From: a bacterium F11
GTDB lineage: Bacteria > Elusimicrobiota > Elusimicrobia > F11
Assembly (NCBI GenBank): GCA_002176905.1
Contig: MSYE01000215.1
Span: 1 to 64,000 of the forward strand
Reading direction: 5' to 3'
Length of the DNA: 64,000 nt
Shown here: one piece after another, positions 18,752 to 27,510 of the stretch
How the letters are laid out: each line of letters begins with the position of its first letter
Numbering within the stretch: position 1 is the first letter of the stretch
The notes under the pieces: generated by a model
The model's database searches: none
Seen by the model: only the letters and a program-made list of their open reading frames with translations
What the model was told of the DNA's origin: nothing
Translations under genes and position numbers: made by a program

Positions 18752-19744
18752 ATGAAAAGCATCGGTAAGAAAATTACTTTTTCCATCATCCTTTTGCTCG
18801 GCCTTACTTTCCTGGTTGGAGTGGCTCTCGAATTTATGATTCGATTCATACCAAGTTCCTTCCGAACAGCACATCAGAGAGAGCGTTATTTGCAGGAAAG
18901 GAACATCATGCAATCCCTCTTTTGCGAAAAAGATCCTCATCCCCATATAGGGTGGAGATTCATTCCGGAAAAGGAAGGAGCATTTAAGAATAAGGAATTT
19001 TGGACAACTGTTCGGATTAATTCTTTGGGAATGCGAGGCTCAGAAGTAGATTTATCACAGGACAAGAAGAGGCTCTTAATTTTGGGGGATTCCATTGCAG
19101 TTGGGTGGGGAGTGGAAGAGGAGAGTATGTTTTCAACCCTCATGGGAAAAGAATTGAAGAATTGGATGATTTTAAACATGAGTGTTCCTGGATACTGCAC
19201 CAGATCCCAATTCTTCCAATTGGATAAGATGGGGGAGAAATATCATCCCTCCGTTGTTCTTCTGAGTTTTTATCACAATGATCCCATTGAAAACGCATAT
19301 CCCGAGGATTTCCAAATACATAATCCCCAATATTATAAAGGAATGGAACGTCTGTATGGTTATCACTTTTTAAGAAGAATATTGGATGGATCCCTTTTTA
19401 AAAAGGAAGCAAGGCCATACTATCGTGGGAGCAATAGGGAAATTTGGGCCCTTACGGAAGAATATTTGGAGAAGATAATGGCTTGGTGTCAGCAGAGGAA
19501 AGTCAGGTTCCATTTGGCATATTTTCCTGTTAAGGATGAAATAAATGAGAAAGAACCGGTGGGGTATCGCAAAAAGCTGGTGGAGTATTGTTTAAGGGAA
19601 AAGGTTTCGTATATTGATTTAACGGAAGTAATTCAATCTCAGCCTGAGCCCAGGGACGTGTATTTTGAGATTGATGAACACCTAAGTTCGCAGGGGCACC
19701 TGATTGTGGCACGCAAGCTTATGGAATATTTGGACCTTAGGTAA
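18752..19744 (+). CDS. Membrane-anchored or secreted SGNH/GDSL-type hydrolase
   Basis: The protein has 330 residues with an N-terminal hydrophobic segment (ITFSIILLLGLTFLVGVAL), so it is anchored in or exported across the inner membrane. The SGNH block I is LLILGDSIAVGWG with the nucleophile S114. A later block is VVLLSFYHNDP, and the C-terminal DEHLSSQGH supplies D308 and H310. Related proteins deacetylate or deacylate polysaccharides or lipids; the substrate here cannot be told. ATG at 18752 is preferred to a TTG at 18734, though no strong ribosome-binding site is visible. It is convergent with the second PorV gene (four bases apart) and may modify the same extracellular glycan as the neighbouring enzymes. 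Confidence 0.8.
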   Translation: MKSIGKKITFSIILLLGLTFLVGVALEFMIRFIPSSFRTAHQRERYLQERNIMQSLFCEKDPHPHIGWRFIPEKEGAFKNKEFWTTVRINSLGMRGSEVDLSQDKKRLLILGDSIAVGWGVEEESMFSTLMGKELKNWMILNMSVPGYCTRSQFFQLDKMGEKYHPSVVLLSFYHNDPIENAYPEDFQIHNPQYYKGMERLYGYHFLRRILDGSLFKKEARPYYRGSNREIWALTEEYLEKIMAWCQQRKVRFHLAYFPVKDEINEKEPVGYRKKLVEYCLREKVSYIDLTEVIQSQPEPRDVYFEIDEHLSSQGHLIVARKLMEYLDLR

Positions 19745-19748
19745 GAAA

Positions 19749-20741
19749 CTATTCCTGACTAAGAGTTCGTTTCTTCAGTCTACTGGGGTCAAAGGTGTCT
19801 TTTCGTAAGAAGTAATAACTCAACGTAACGCGGTGGGTTTCATCCAGCTCATCAAAAAGGCTAATGGCGTAATCAATAGAAAAACCTGAGAGGTTCGCTC
19901 CAACACCAACATTGACAGTTTGGGGATCAGATATATACCCTATTCGAAAAGCTGCGGATCCGTTCATGTTTTCTGTTTCGATATTCCTCTTGATTTCCAG
20001 TCCAGAGTGAGACGCCAAATCTTCCTCTTTTTGCTTAACTCCATCAGAGGTAAGCAAAAACTCAATTGGAATCCAACGGAATGCCCGGAATTGGCCAAGA
20101 TCAAGAGAGTAAGAGGCTCCGAATCGATAAGTGAGTGGAAGGGGATCAGAATCTTGTTCAAATTTCACATCGGGTCCTATATTTTGAGCCGACCCGCCTA
20201 GGTTAAAGTTTTTTAGAGGCGTTTTCCAAAGCAATCCCGAATCTAGCGCATATCCTGATTCATTTACGGTTTCTGCCAGTTCCAAACGAAACAATTTCCC
20301 CGTAACACCTATGGAAAGTGGGATGTTTCGGCCCAATCCAAATCCGACCATACCGACAATATCTTGTTGGGCATTCCTTTGCTCTTGTAGACCACTCGAA
20401 AGATTTAGATCAATGGATCCCCCATCAAAGTAAAGGGCCCCTACGAAAAGGGTTCCGAAGGGAACAGGTTGACCATAAGTCAACGTTCCTAGACTGTCAT
20501 CGACCATCCCGTTTAAGTACGTTGCTGATACTTCGGCATATGGTAGGTGTGACAATCCAGCGGGATTATACCCCAATGATTGAATCTGACCAGGAATTGA
20601 AACAAAGGATTGCCCCAATCCTTCGGCTTTTGCTCCGCCGCCTCTCTGTAAGGTAAGGGCTCCAGTTTGGGCTGTGTCAGCATAAAGAAGGCCAGATCCC
20701 AAAAGAAGAACCGAGAATATGGCAGATGAATAAATTCTCAT
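19749..20741 (-). CDS. Second PorV/PorQ-family (UPF0164) outer-membrane protein
   Basis: The protein has 330 residues with a signal peptide ending near LLYADTA. It aligns along its length with the PorV-like protein at 6695-7738: TGALTLQRGGGAKAEGLGQS, QSLGYNPAGLSHL, GVTGKLFRLELAETVNESGYALDSG and GGSAQNIGPDVKF. The start codon overlaps the stop of the upstream gene (20738-22243) by four bases, so the two are translationally coupled. That upstream product has a FlgD-like C-terminal tail, which again pairs a tail-bearing cargo with a PorV homologue. Carrier function is inferred from the type IX secretion PorV. Confidence 0.85.
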   Translation of the reverse strand: MRIYSSAIFSVLLLGSGLLYADTAQTGALTLQRGGGAKAEGLGQSFVSIPGQIQSLGYNPAGLSHLPYAEVSATYLNGMVDDSLGTLTYGQPVPFGTLFVGALYFDGGSIDLNLSSGLQEQRNAQQDIVGMVGFGLGRNIPLSIGVTGKLFRLELAETVNESGYALDSGLLWKTPLKNFNLGGSAQNIGPDVKFEQDSDPLPLTYRFGASYSLDLGQFRAFRWIPIEFLLTSDGVKQKEEDLASHSGLEIKRNIETENMNGSAAFRIGYISDPQTVNVGVGANLSGFSIDYAISLFDELDETHRVTLSYYFLRKDTFDPSRLKKRTLSQE

Positions 20742-22243
20742 TTAATAACCACGACTTTTTTGGTTTTGTCTAGTTTGGGCCCTTCCATATAAAGGAGATA
20801 CGTTCCACTGGCCACGACTTCACCCTTATCATTGGTACCGTCCCATGTTTCAGCAAATGTTCCAGATGAACGAGTTTGGTTGGATATGGTTTTCACGAGG
20901 CGGCCATTAAAAGTGTAAATCCGAAGTATGGTTTGGCCTTCCTGAAATATTGTCACAGAAATACTCAAGCTTTCTCCCTTCAATGGGCGAAACAAATTAT
21001 CGGTTAAGACAATGGTGGCCGCTGAAAAGGAAATTTGTAGGGCACTCGAAAGGGTTGCGCTCCTTCCATTGCTATTGGTAACCACGATATCCCAGAAGCC
21101 CAAGGCTTTGTCGTTGGTGTCGAAAGTTGCCAGGATGGTTTGGTCGCTTGTTCGGTTGATGCTTGTTCCCGTAATGGAGGTTTCACCCGTTTTCGTTAAT
21201 GTGACCGTTGGGGTAGTGGCGAATATTTCTCCTGTAATGGTTATTGTTTGTGCTGGATCAGCCTGGTTCACCACGCTGGGGCTGATGGTTAAGGGATCCG
21301 GATCAAGGGTAACCCCACTATAAATATGTGATGAGGAGGTAGAAGAATGATTCGTAAAATTGAAATAGACCCTCCATTGATAGGTGTCAGTCGACCGGAA
21401 AAGAACTGGATATGAGAGTGAACCACTTGATGATGTGGTCGACAACCGGAAAGTCGTTTCGGAACTAAAAATGTCTCCATCTGTTGTAGTAGATAGGCCG
21501 CTTAAAATTTGAGAATTGGTGGTTTCGCCAGTAAGGGGAGCGGTGTAGAAGAGGCGAACGATGTCATTGGTAAGAATTGCTGCCCCAACATGTCCGGCCC
21601 TGGTTGAATTTAAACGCCATGGGGTTCCCCAATTTGCACCTTCATCTGTTGAGGTTGTTGTATAAATACGGTAATCAGCTTGGCTGTTGGATCCGACGGA
21701 ATCTTGAATGTAATACAAACGCCAATTGCCGTTGGGGAGCTCAATTAATTGAGGAGATCCCAAGAAGGTTTGTCCACCATTGTCTTCCACACGGATTCCG
21801 GATTCGTTGGCCCAATTGAGGCCATCTGATGAGGTGGCGCTGACAATTTTATAATTACTGGTCGTGCCCATGACGGAATACAACATGCGGTATCCACCCG
21901 CATCCAATTCGAGAATAGAGCATCCTGTAACAGAGCTCACGTTGATAGATGGAGATGTATCTGAAGAAATCCGTATTCCTGATTCTTCAACCCAAGTTAC
22001 CCCATCTGCACTGGTAGCAGAACGAATCTCATAATTTCGCCTAAAATACATGCGAACACTGGGATAAGTACCGATAATGACTTGGGGAGAGGCGGATGAA
22101 ATTCGAATGCTGGATTCTTTGGTGAAATCAGGAACCGCAAAAGCTTTTTGATCAAAGAAAAGGAGACCCATAACAATTAGGGCTCCCGAAAAAAAATTCA
22201 GAAGGGGGAAAGAATTCTGAACACGTTGATGTATACTTTCCAT
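20738..22243 (-). CDS. Secreted sialidase-fold-like repeat protein with TIG-like domain and FlgD-like tail
   Basis: The protein has about 501 residues with a signal peptide (LLNFFSGALIVMGLLFF...AFA). Residues ~25-310 contain repeats of the form S..G..W..ESGIRIS and MRMLYSV/WRLYY.., typical of sialidase/BNR or five-bladed glycosidase-like propellers; no catalytic residues could be assigned. A TIG/IPT-like sandwich follows (about 315-410; TITGEIFATTPTVTLT), then a FlgD-like tail (ETWDG, VASGTYLLYM, ending KKVVVIK). The start is uncertain: ATG at 22243 or GTG at 22261, neither with a good ribosome-binding site. It is the first gene of a two-gene operon with the downstream PorV homologue. It may bind or cleave sugars at the cell surface. 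Confidence 0.75.
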   Translation of the reverse strand: MESIHQRVQNSFPLLNFFSGALIVMGLLFFDQKAFAVPDFTKESSIRISSASPQVIIGTYPSVRMYFRRNYEIRSATSADGVTWVEESGIRISSDTSPSINVSSVTGCSILELDAGGYRMLYSVMGTTSNYKIVSATSSDGLNWANESGIRVEDNGGQTFLGSPQLIELPNGNWRLYYIQDSVGSNSQADYRIYTTTSTDEGANWGTPWRLNSTRAGHVGAAILTNDIVRLFYTAPLTGETTNSQILSGLSTTTDGDIFSSETTFRLSTTSSSGSLSYPVLFRSTDTYQWRVYFNFTNHSSTSSSHIYSGVTLDPDPLTISPSVVNQADPAQTITITGEIFATTPTVTLTKTGETSITGTSINRTSDQTILATFDTNDKALGFWDIVVTNSNGRSATLSSALQISFSAATIVLTDNLFRPLKGESLSISVTIFQEGQTILRIYTFNGRLVKTISNQTRSSGTFAETWDGTNDKGEVVASGTYLLYMEGPKLDKTKKVVVIK

Positions 22244-22304
22244 GTTGTCTATTTTTAACACACTCGCAGGAAAACAGGAAGCAAATTTTTATATTTGATT
22301 TAAA

Positions 22305-24458
22305 ATGTCATTGACAATTCGATTAACAACCATTCTGAGTCTTCTCCTTTTTTTTCTCCCTTCAGCTGGAAGGGCACTGAAAGATGATAATAAATCACAC
22401 GTCAAAGCGACCATTTTGGCCGAGGTGAGGTCCATCCAGGCAGGATATCCCTTTTGGGTGGGAATCAAGTTCGAAATGGATGAGGGTTGGCATACGTATT
22501 GGAAAAATCCGGGGGATTCTGGAGGGCCCATACGTATTCAATGGGAGCTCCCGACTGGTTTTGAAGCTGGGCCCCTTCAATGGCCATACCCAAAGAAAAT
22601 AGAAACCCCTCCTTTGGTTACTTATGGTTATGAAAATGAAACCATGTTATTGGCGAAAATATCCCCAGCCCAAAATATCCCAAAATCTGATCTTTATCAG
22701 ATCAAAGCACATGTTCGTTGGATTGAATGTGCCGAAGCATGCAAACCTGGATCATCATCATTACTCCTGTCTCTGAAAAAGGGAGGCGGCACACCCCAAA
22801 TTCACAAGGATCATTCATCACTTATTTCTACTTACAAAGCCAAAATTCCCCTTTCGACATCGGATTGGTCCTTTGCTGCCACGGATAGGGGGGATTATAT
22901 TTCCCTAATGTTGTCCCAAGACTCACATAACAAAAATTCCATTGGAACGTTTGATTTTTTTCCCAATAAACCTGGCATATATCAGTTGCACAACCATCGA
23001 TCCATTGGGATTGGGAAAAATCGCAGTAAGCTTGTTATTGATAAAGTCGAAGGTTCGACAATTCCCTATGAAAATTTAGAAGGAATTCTTGTTAGTGATA
23101 TCGGATGGCGAGGGCCTGGTTCTGAAAAGGCACTCCAGATTAATATTCCGATTCATAAAGGACCTGGTGTTTGGTCAGCTTCTTTTCTTTGGATAGCTCT
23201 CCTCTTTGCTTTTATAGGTGGGATACTCCTCAATTTTATGCCCTGTGTTCTACCGGTTATTTCCATCAAAATTTTGGCATTAACCCGAAAAGGTCGATCA
23301 TCATCACATGAAAATCATCGTCATGGATTGTTATACGGTGCTGGCATCATGGGAACATTTTGGGCTTTGTTGGGTATTCTTTTGCTATTACGAGCAGGGG
23401 GAGAACATGTGGGATGGGGATTTCAACTCCAATCCCCAATCTTTGTGGCCCTGATGGCTTCTTTTTTCTTTCTGTTTGGATTAAACCTATTCGGTGTGTT
23501 CGAAATCGGTACGGGGCTTCTTCGCGCTGAAGAGATATTAAAATCCAAGCGAAAGAACATATCTGAAGATATGACATCCTTTTTTAGCGGGATTTTGGCA
23601 ACCATCGTAGCCACCCCCTGTACGGCACCTTTTATGGGAACTGCCTTGGGGTTTGCTCTTGTCCAACCCATTGCCATCGCTTTCCTCGTCTTTACCTTTC
23701 TCGCGTTGGGAATGGCAATTCCTTATTACGCACTTACCCTTTATCCGGCATTTCTAAACAGACTTCCCAAACCCGGACCTTGGATGACAACCCTCAAGCA
23801 GGTGATGGCCTTTTTAATGTGGGCGACAGTGGCTTGGTTATTATGGGTGTTGAGTTTACAGATTGGGTCAGAGCCGCTTGTCCCTATCCTGGTTGCTTTT
23901 CTTGTTCTTTTACTTTCGGTATGGATTTGGGGGAAATATGCCCGACCCCTTTATTCATCATTTTTGCGATATGGGGCTATGATCGTTTCATTTCTTCTTG
24001 GTCTGTTTGGTTTTTATTGGATTATCTCTACTATTCAAGGATCAAATCCGATTGGGGCTCCTTCGTTGATATCATCTCAGCAACGAGACCATCAAATTCA
24101 ATGGAAACCTTATCAACCGAATGAAGTTGAAAAGAGCATTGACCAAAATCATCCAGTTTTTATCAATTTTACGGCGGCTTGGTGTCTGACTTGTAAGGTC
24201 AATGAGAAGATCGTTTTTTCAAACGAAAAGGTGATTTCAAAATTCCGAGAAATGAAAATTGATGCTTTCAAAGCTGATTGGACCAACAAAAACGACATCA
24301 TTACAAAAGCTTTACAAAAATATGGTCGAAGTGGCGTCCCTGTGTACGTAATTTATGATCCCAATGATCCTCTAAACCCACGACTATTGCCTGAAGTCTT
24401 AACGCCCCGAATAGTGTTGGACGCGCTTGAGGCCATTACTGTAAAATACAGCTCTTGA
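22305..24458 (+). CDS. dsbD: Thiol:disulfide interchange protein, DsbD/ScsB type
   Basis: The protein has 717 residues with a signal peptide followed by a periplasmic domain (about 30-270) that contains a C-x3-C pair (ECAEAC). An eight-helix CcdA-like membrane core follows (about 295-580), with the redox cysteines in NFMPCVLPV and ATPCTAPFMG. A C-terminal thioredoxin domain has WCLTC (C627, C630). It passes electrons from cytoplasmic thioredoxin across the inner membrane to periplasmic targets. The N-terminal domain is longer than in E. coli DsbD and closer to ScsB, which reduces a dedicated partner. The next gene is a membrane-anchored thioredoxin-like protein, a plausible electron acceptor. 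The gene is divergent from the cargo/PorV operon. Confidence 0.9.
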   Translation: MSLTIRLTTILSLLLFFLPSAGRALKDDNKSHVKATILAEVRSIQAGYPFWVGIKFEMDEGWHTYWKNPGDSGGPIRIQWELPTGFEAGPLQWPYPKKIETPPLVTYGYENETMLLAKISPAQNIPKSDLYQIKAHVRWIECAEACKPGSSSLLLSLKKGGGTPQIHKDHSSLISTYKAKIPLSTSDWSFAATDRGDYISLMLSQDSHNKNSIGTFDFFPNKPGIYQLHNHRSIGIGKNRSKLVIDKVEGSTIPYENLEGILVSDIGWRGPGSEKALQINIPIHKGPGVWSASFLWIALLFAFIGGILLNFMPCVLPVISIKILALTRKGRSSSHENHRHGLLYGAGIMGTFWALLGILLLLRAGGEHVGWGFQLQSPIFVALMASFFFLFGLNLFGVFEIGTGLLRAEEILKSKRKNISEDMTSFFSGILATIVATPCTAPFMGTALGFALVQPIAIAFLVFTFLALGMAIPYYALTLYPAFLNRLPKPGPWMTTLKQVMAFLMWATVAWLLWVLSLQIGSEPLVPILVAFLVLLLSVWIWGKYARPLYSSFLRYGAMIVSFLLGLFGFYWIISTIQGSNPIGAPSLISSQQRDHQIQWKPYQPNEVEKSIDQNHPVFINFTAAWCLTCKVNEKIVFSNEKVISKFREMKIDAFKADWTNKNDIITKALQKYGRSGVPVYVIYDPNDPLNPRLLPEVLTPRIVLDALEAITVKYSS

Positions 24459-24502
24459 AATTGTCTTCCATTTCCTCTGAACAAATAAAAGGAGAAAAAT
24501 CG

Positions 24503-25138
24503 ATGAAAAAATGGATTGGTATTTCGGTCCTAATTGGTGTTGCGGGATTGGTTATTTTGGTCAACCTTAGTGCAAGGGGACGAAAATCTTTGAACTCGCT
24601 CTCCCTCCATCAAAAAGCCCCTGATTTCACATTGATTGATATTAAAGGAAAATCTCACTCCCTATCAAGCCACAAAGGCAAGTACGTTGTATTGGAGTGG
24701 ATTAACCACGGATGCCCGTACGTCAAAAAACATTACAACACGGGGAATATGCAAGAGCTTCAAAAAGAAATGACGAAAAAAGATGTAGTTTGGTTTTCAA
24801 TTTGTTCCTCGGCAAAGGGGAAACAAGGTCACTATTCAATGGAAGAATGGAACAAGATCTCAGTAGAAAAGAATTCTATGGCCACAGCGGTATTGATTGA
24901 TGAGAAAGGAACGGTTGGACGCTCATATGGAGCCAAGACAACGCCGCATATGTATATTATTGGTCCAGAAGGGACTGTTATATATCAGGGAGCGATTGAT
25001 GACAAGGCATCCACCGACGAGGATGATGTCCCGATCGCAAAAAACTTTGTGCGTCTGGCTTTGAACCAGGTGCTTAACGGAAAATCTATTGTGAATGCCC
25101 AAACCGTAGCGTATGGATGCTCCGTTAAATACGAATAA
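24503..25138 (+). CDS. Membrane-anchored thioredoxin/peroxiredoxin-like protein
   Basis: The protein has 211 residues. ATG at 24503 is chosen because GGAG lies ten bases upstream. An N-terminal membrane anchor (MKKWIGISVLIGVAGLVIL) is followed by an AhpC/TSA-type thioredoxin fold: APDFTLIDIKGK, then EWINHGCPYVKKHY, where C replaces the CxxC of ordinary thioredoxins, and the cis-proline strand TTPHMYIIGPEG. This GCP(Y/F)VKKHY class occurs in periplasmic proteins of unclear substrate, including some linked to metal or sulfur chemistry. It follows dsbD by 44 bases and probably receives electrons from it. The fold is certain; the activity is unknown. Confidence 0.85.
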   Translation: MKKWIGISVLIGVAGLVILVNLSARGRKSLNSLSLHQKAPDFTLIDIKGKSHSLSSHKGKYVVLEWINHGCPYVKKHYNTGNMQELQKEMTKKDVVWFSICSSAKGKQGHYSMEEWNKISVEKNSMATAVLIDEKGTVGRSYGAKTTPHMYIIGPEGTVIYQGAIDDKASTDEDDVPIAKNFVRLALNQVLNGKSIVNAQTVAYGCSVKYE

Positions 25139-25153
25139 CATCTATATTGCATC

Positions 25154-26656
25154 ATGATTGGGGGAAAACACTTAATTAAAAAATTGGTCCTTCCTGTAAT
25201 CTTGGCTGGATGTTTAGCGGGAATGGCTCTGTTTCATGGTCAACGGATCCTTCGACCGCTCGCTGATCAATTGGTCTCACCAAACCATCAAACACGCCAT
25301 TTTGCCTACCGCCGTTTTAATAAGCTAAATTCCACGAAAAGAAGTTTGATGGTTGACCCTCTCCTTGTTCATGCAAGAAATTCGGATCCTTTTGTTCGAA
25401 GGTTGTCTCTCTATGCTCTCCGGCAAATTGAACCGAAGGATGAAAAGATAGTTATAAGCTTCCTAAAAGGAATCAAGGACCCTTCCAAGATGGTCCGAGA
25501 TGAGGCAGTTATTACACTAACCAACCTTGGTCCTTCAATATTGTTAAGAATTTTTGATTTGTATGAAGATCTTGAAAAGGACACAGAAAAGCAGTTAACG
25601 GAATCTCTCTTACAATTGGGGGATATGTTATTGCCTCCCCTTAAAAAAGGATTAAAAGAAGAAACTCTTAAGCGACGTCTATATTCAGCTTTTTTTCTAT
25701 GGAAATTGGGACTTCTGGCCAAAGAAGCCGAACCGAATTTGAGAAATACACTCTCAGATCCCAATCAAGAGATAAGGCTTTTCTGTGCTTTGAGCCTGAA
25801 TCAAATCGATTCAACAGATGACGTTGTGGTTCCTATCTTTACTGAAAGCCTCAAAGCCCCCATTTGGAAGGAATACCATTATGAAACTCTTAATCGTCTT
25901 GCAAAATTCAGCAAAAAAGCAAAAAGGAGCATTCCTATACTTATTGATGTTTTTGAAAAAGGAAAGGATGGGTTTGGAGAAGGACCTTACAAGAAGCCCC
26001 TGATAGCCAAAGCTCTTTCTGAAATTAATCCTCGTTATACGAGTCCCCAGGGATTGTCTAGGGATTTGAAACACAAAAAAGTTCTCTATCGATATCGGGC
26101 CGCATGGACCATGGGTCAAGAGGAACCTCCAAATTCAGCTTTTTTATCGGCTTTGGTCGATGCTTTGGAAGAACAAGATCCGGCTGTCTTGGGTAGGGTG
26201 GTTTATGCTTTATCAAGAATTGAACTAAGAAAATCTACGCGTTTTAATAGAAAGTTAATCCCTTCTCTTCTTCTAACCATGGAAAACCCTTTGAACCAAC
26301 AAGAAATTGAGGGATATTTGGATATGACGGCCCATACGTTGGCATCCCTGGGAAGCGCTTGTCTTTCTCCCATAATGGATCACCTGCAAAAAGATAAGAT
26401 CTCTTTTTGGACAGCTTATCTCGTTTTATCAAAACTGGATAAAACCTTTATCCCTTCACTTCGGCCTTATCTAGATTATGGGAACTCAGACATTCGGTTA
26501 TTGGCAGCATTATTTCTTGCTGATCAGCAGATTTCGAATCCCAAAATTAAGGTTGAGTTGAACAGAGGGGCCTATCATGAAGATGGAAAAATCCAAAAAG
26601 AGGCCCGAAAACGAATACATTCCTTAAAAATGGATACGTCCGATAACGGAAAGTAG
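25154..26656 (+). CDS. Membrane-anchored HEAT-repeat protein
   Basis: The protein has 500 residues. An N-terminal hydrophobic segment (LVLPVILAGCLAGMALF) suggests an anchor or a signal peptide. The rest consists of alpha-helical HEAT repeats such as DPFVRRLSLYALRQI, DPSKMVRDEAVITLTNLG and DPNQEIRLFCALSLNQI. HEAT arrays scaffold protein contacts. It starts 15 bases after the thioredoxin-like gene, so it may belong to the dsbD operon, although no clear ribosome-binding site precedes it. Its 3' end overlaps the convergent pgeF by 33 bases. No specific function can be given. Confidence 0.8.
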   Translation: MIGGKHLIKKLVLPVILAGCLAGMALFHGQRILRPLADQLVSPNHQTRHFAYRRFNKLNSTKRSLMVDPLLVHARNSDPFVRRLSLYALRQIEPKDEKIVISFLKGIKDPSKMVRDEAVITLTNLGPSILLRIFDLYEDLEKDTEKQLTESLLQLGDMLLPPLKKGLKEETLKRRLYSAFFLWKLGLLAKEAEPNLRNTLSDPNQEIRLFCALSLNQIDSTDDVVVPIFTESLKAPIWKEYHYETLNRLAKFSKKAKRSIPILIDVFEKGKDGFGEGPYKKPLIAKALSEINPRYTSPQGLSRDLKHKKVLYRYRAAWTMGQEEPPNSAFLSALVDALEEQDPAVLGRVVYALSRIELRKSTRFNRKLIPSLLLTMENPLNQQEIEGYLDMTAHTLASLGSACLSPIMDHLQKDKISFWTAYLVLSKLDKTFIPSLRPYLDYGNSDIRLLAALFLADQQISNPKIKVELNRGAYHEDGKIQKEARKRIHSLKMDTSDNGK

Positions 26657-27442
26657 TCGCCCCACACGTCCACCACTTTTTGCCCCTTCAATTCGATGGG
26701 AGAAAAAAAGATCATTCTGGTGCATGGTGCAATAACCGGAAGAAATTATCTGATTTGATGGAATTCCGGCTTCAATGAGTTGCTCCTTATTGAATTCAAC
26801 CAAATCCAAAAGATATTTTTGATTTTCCTGGCTTTTCTTGATTATGCGATCAGCATAAGAAAAACCCTTCCGGAAAATCTGATAAACATCTTCTTCAATT
26901 TCATAGCACTGTCCACAAGCTGTTGGACCAAATGTAGCCCAACAGTTTTTTTCTTGAACCCCGACTTCTTTGATAAGTCGAAAAAGTGTTTTCTTGGCAA
27001 CTTCTTTTACAGAGCCACGCCAACCAGCATGAACAGAAGCAAAATATCCTGTGTGGGGATCAGCGAGGAAAAGAGGAAGGCAATCTGCTGTTTTGACTCC
27101 CAGCAGAATATCTGTCCGGTTTGAATAGAGAGAATCCGCTTCGGGTTCGGGGTTGTTAGGTTGGAAATCATTATTAACATAGACGGCTTTATCCGAATGT
27201 ATTTGTTTGACGGTGACTATTTTATTAATTCCTATATTTAGGGCACTTATAAATCGTTTTCTGTTTTCATCAACATTTTCTTTTTTGTCGTTGATGTAGG
27301 CAAGATTGAGGTCTTGTGAAGGAAGGGGACTAATGCCCCCTATTCGTGTCCCAAAAGCATGGGGAAAACCAATTTTTTCTAATGGTTCACAAACAAGGAA
27401 TTTAATCCCATTCTTCTGTCTCATTTGAAAGGAATTCGTCAT
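26624..27442 (-). CDS. pgeF: PgeF/YfiH family laccase-domain protein (purine nucleoside phosphorylase / peptidoglycan editing factor)
   Basis: The protein has 272 residues and is full length for the family. Signature blocks are AFGTRIGGISP, VKQIHSDKAV, GVKTADCLPLFLADP, SVHAGWRGSVKEV, TFGPTACGQCYEI and HQNDLFFSHR. The histidine and cysteine residues in these blocks form the metal site. Family members act on purine nucleosides, and E. coli YfiH prevents wrong amino-acid use in peptidoglycan precursors. It is cytoplasmic. The gene is convergent with the HEAT-repeat gene. The start at 27442 could instead be the internal ATG six codons later. Confidence 0.9.
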   Translation of the reverse strand: MTNSFQMRQKNGIKFLVCEPLEKIGFPHAFGTRIGGISPLPSQDLNLAYINDKKENVDENRKRFISALNIGINKIVTVKQIHSDKAVYVNNDFQPNNPEPEADSLYSNRTDILLGVKTADCLPLFLADPHTGYFASVHAGWRGSVKEVAKKTLFRLIKEVGVQEKNCWATFGPTACGQCYEIEEDVYQIFRKGFSYADRIIKKSQENQKYLLDLVEFNKEQLIEAGIPSNQIISSGYCTMHQNDLFFSHRIEGAKSGGRVGRLLSVIGRIHF

Positions 27443-27510
27443 GAATTTCTTTTGTATTATAAATTGATGAAGAGGTAAATTAAAATCATGAAAACAGATC
27501 CAAATAATTT

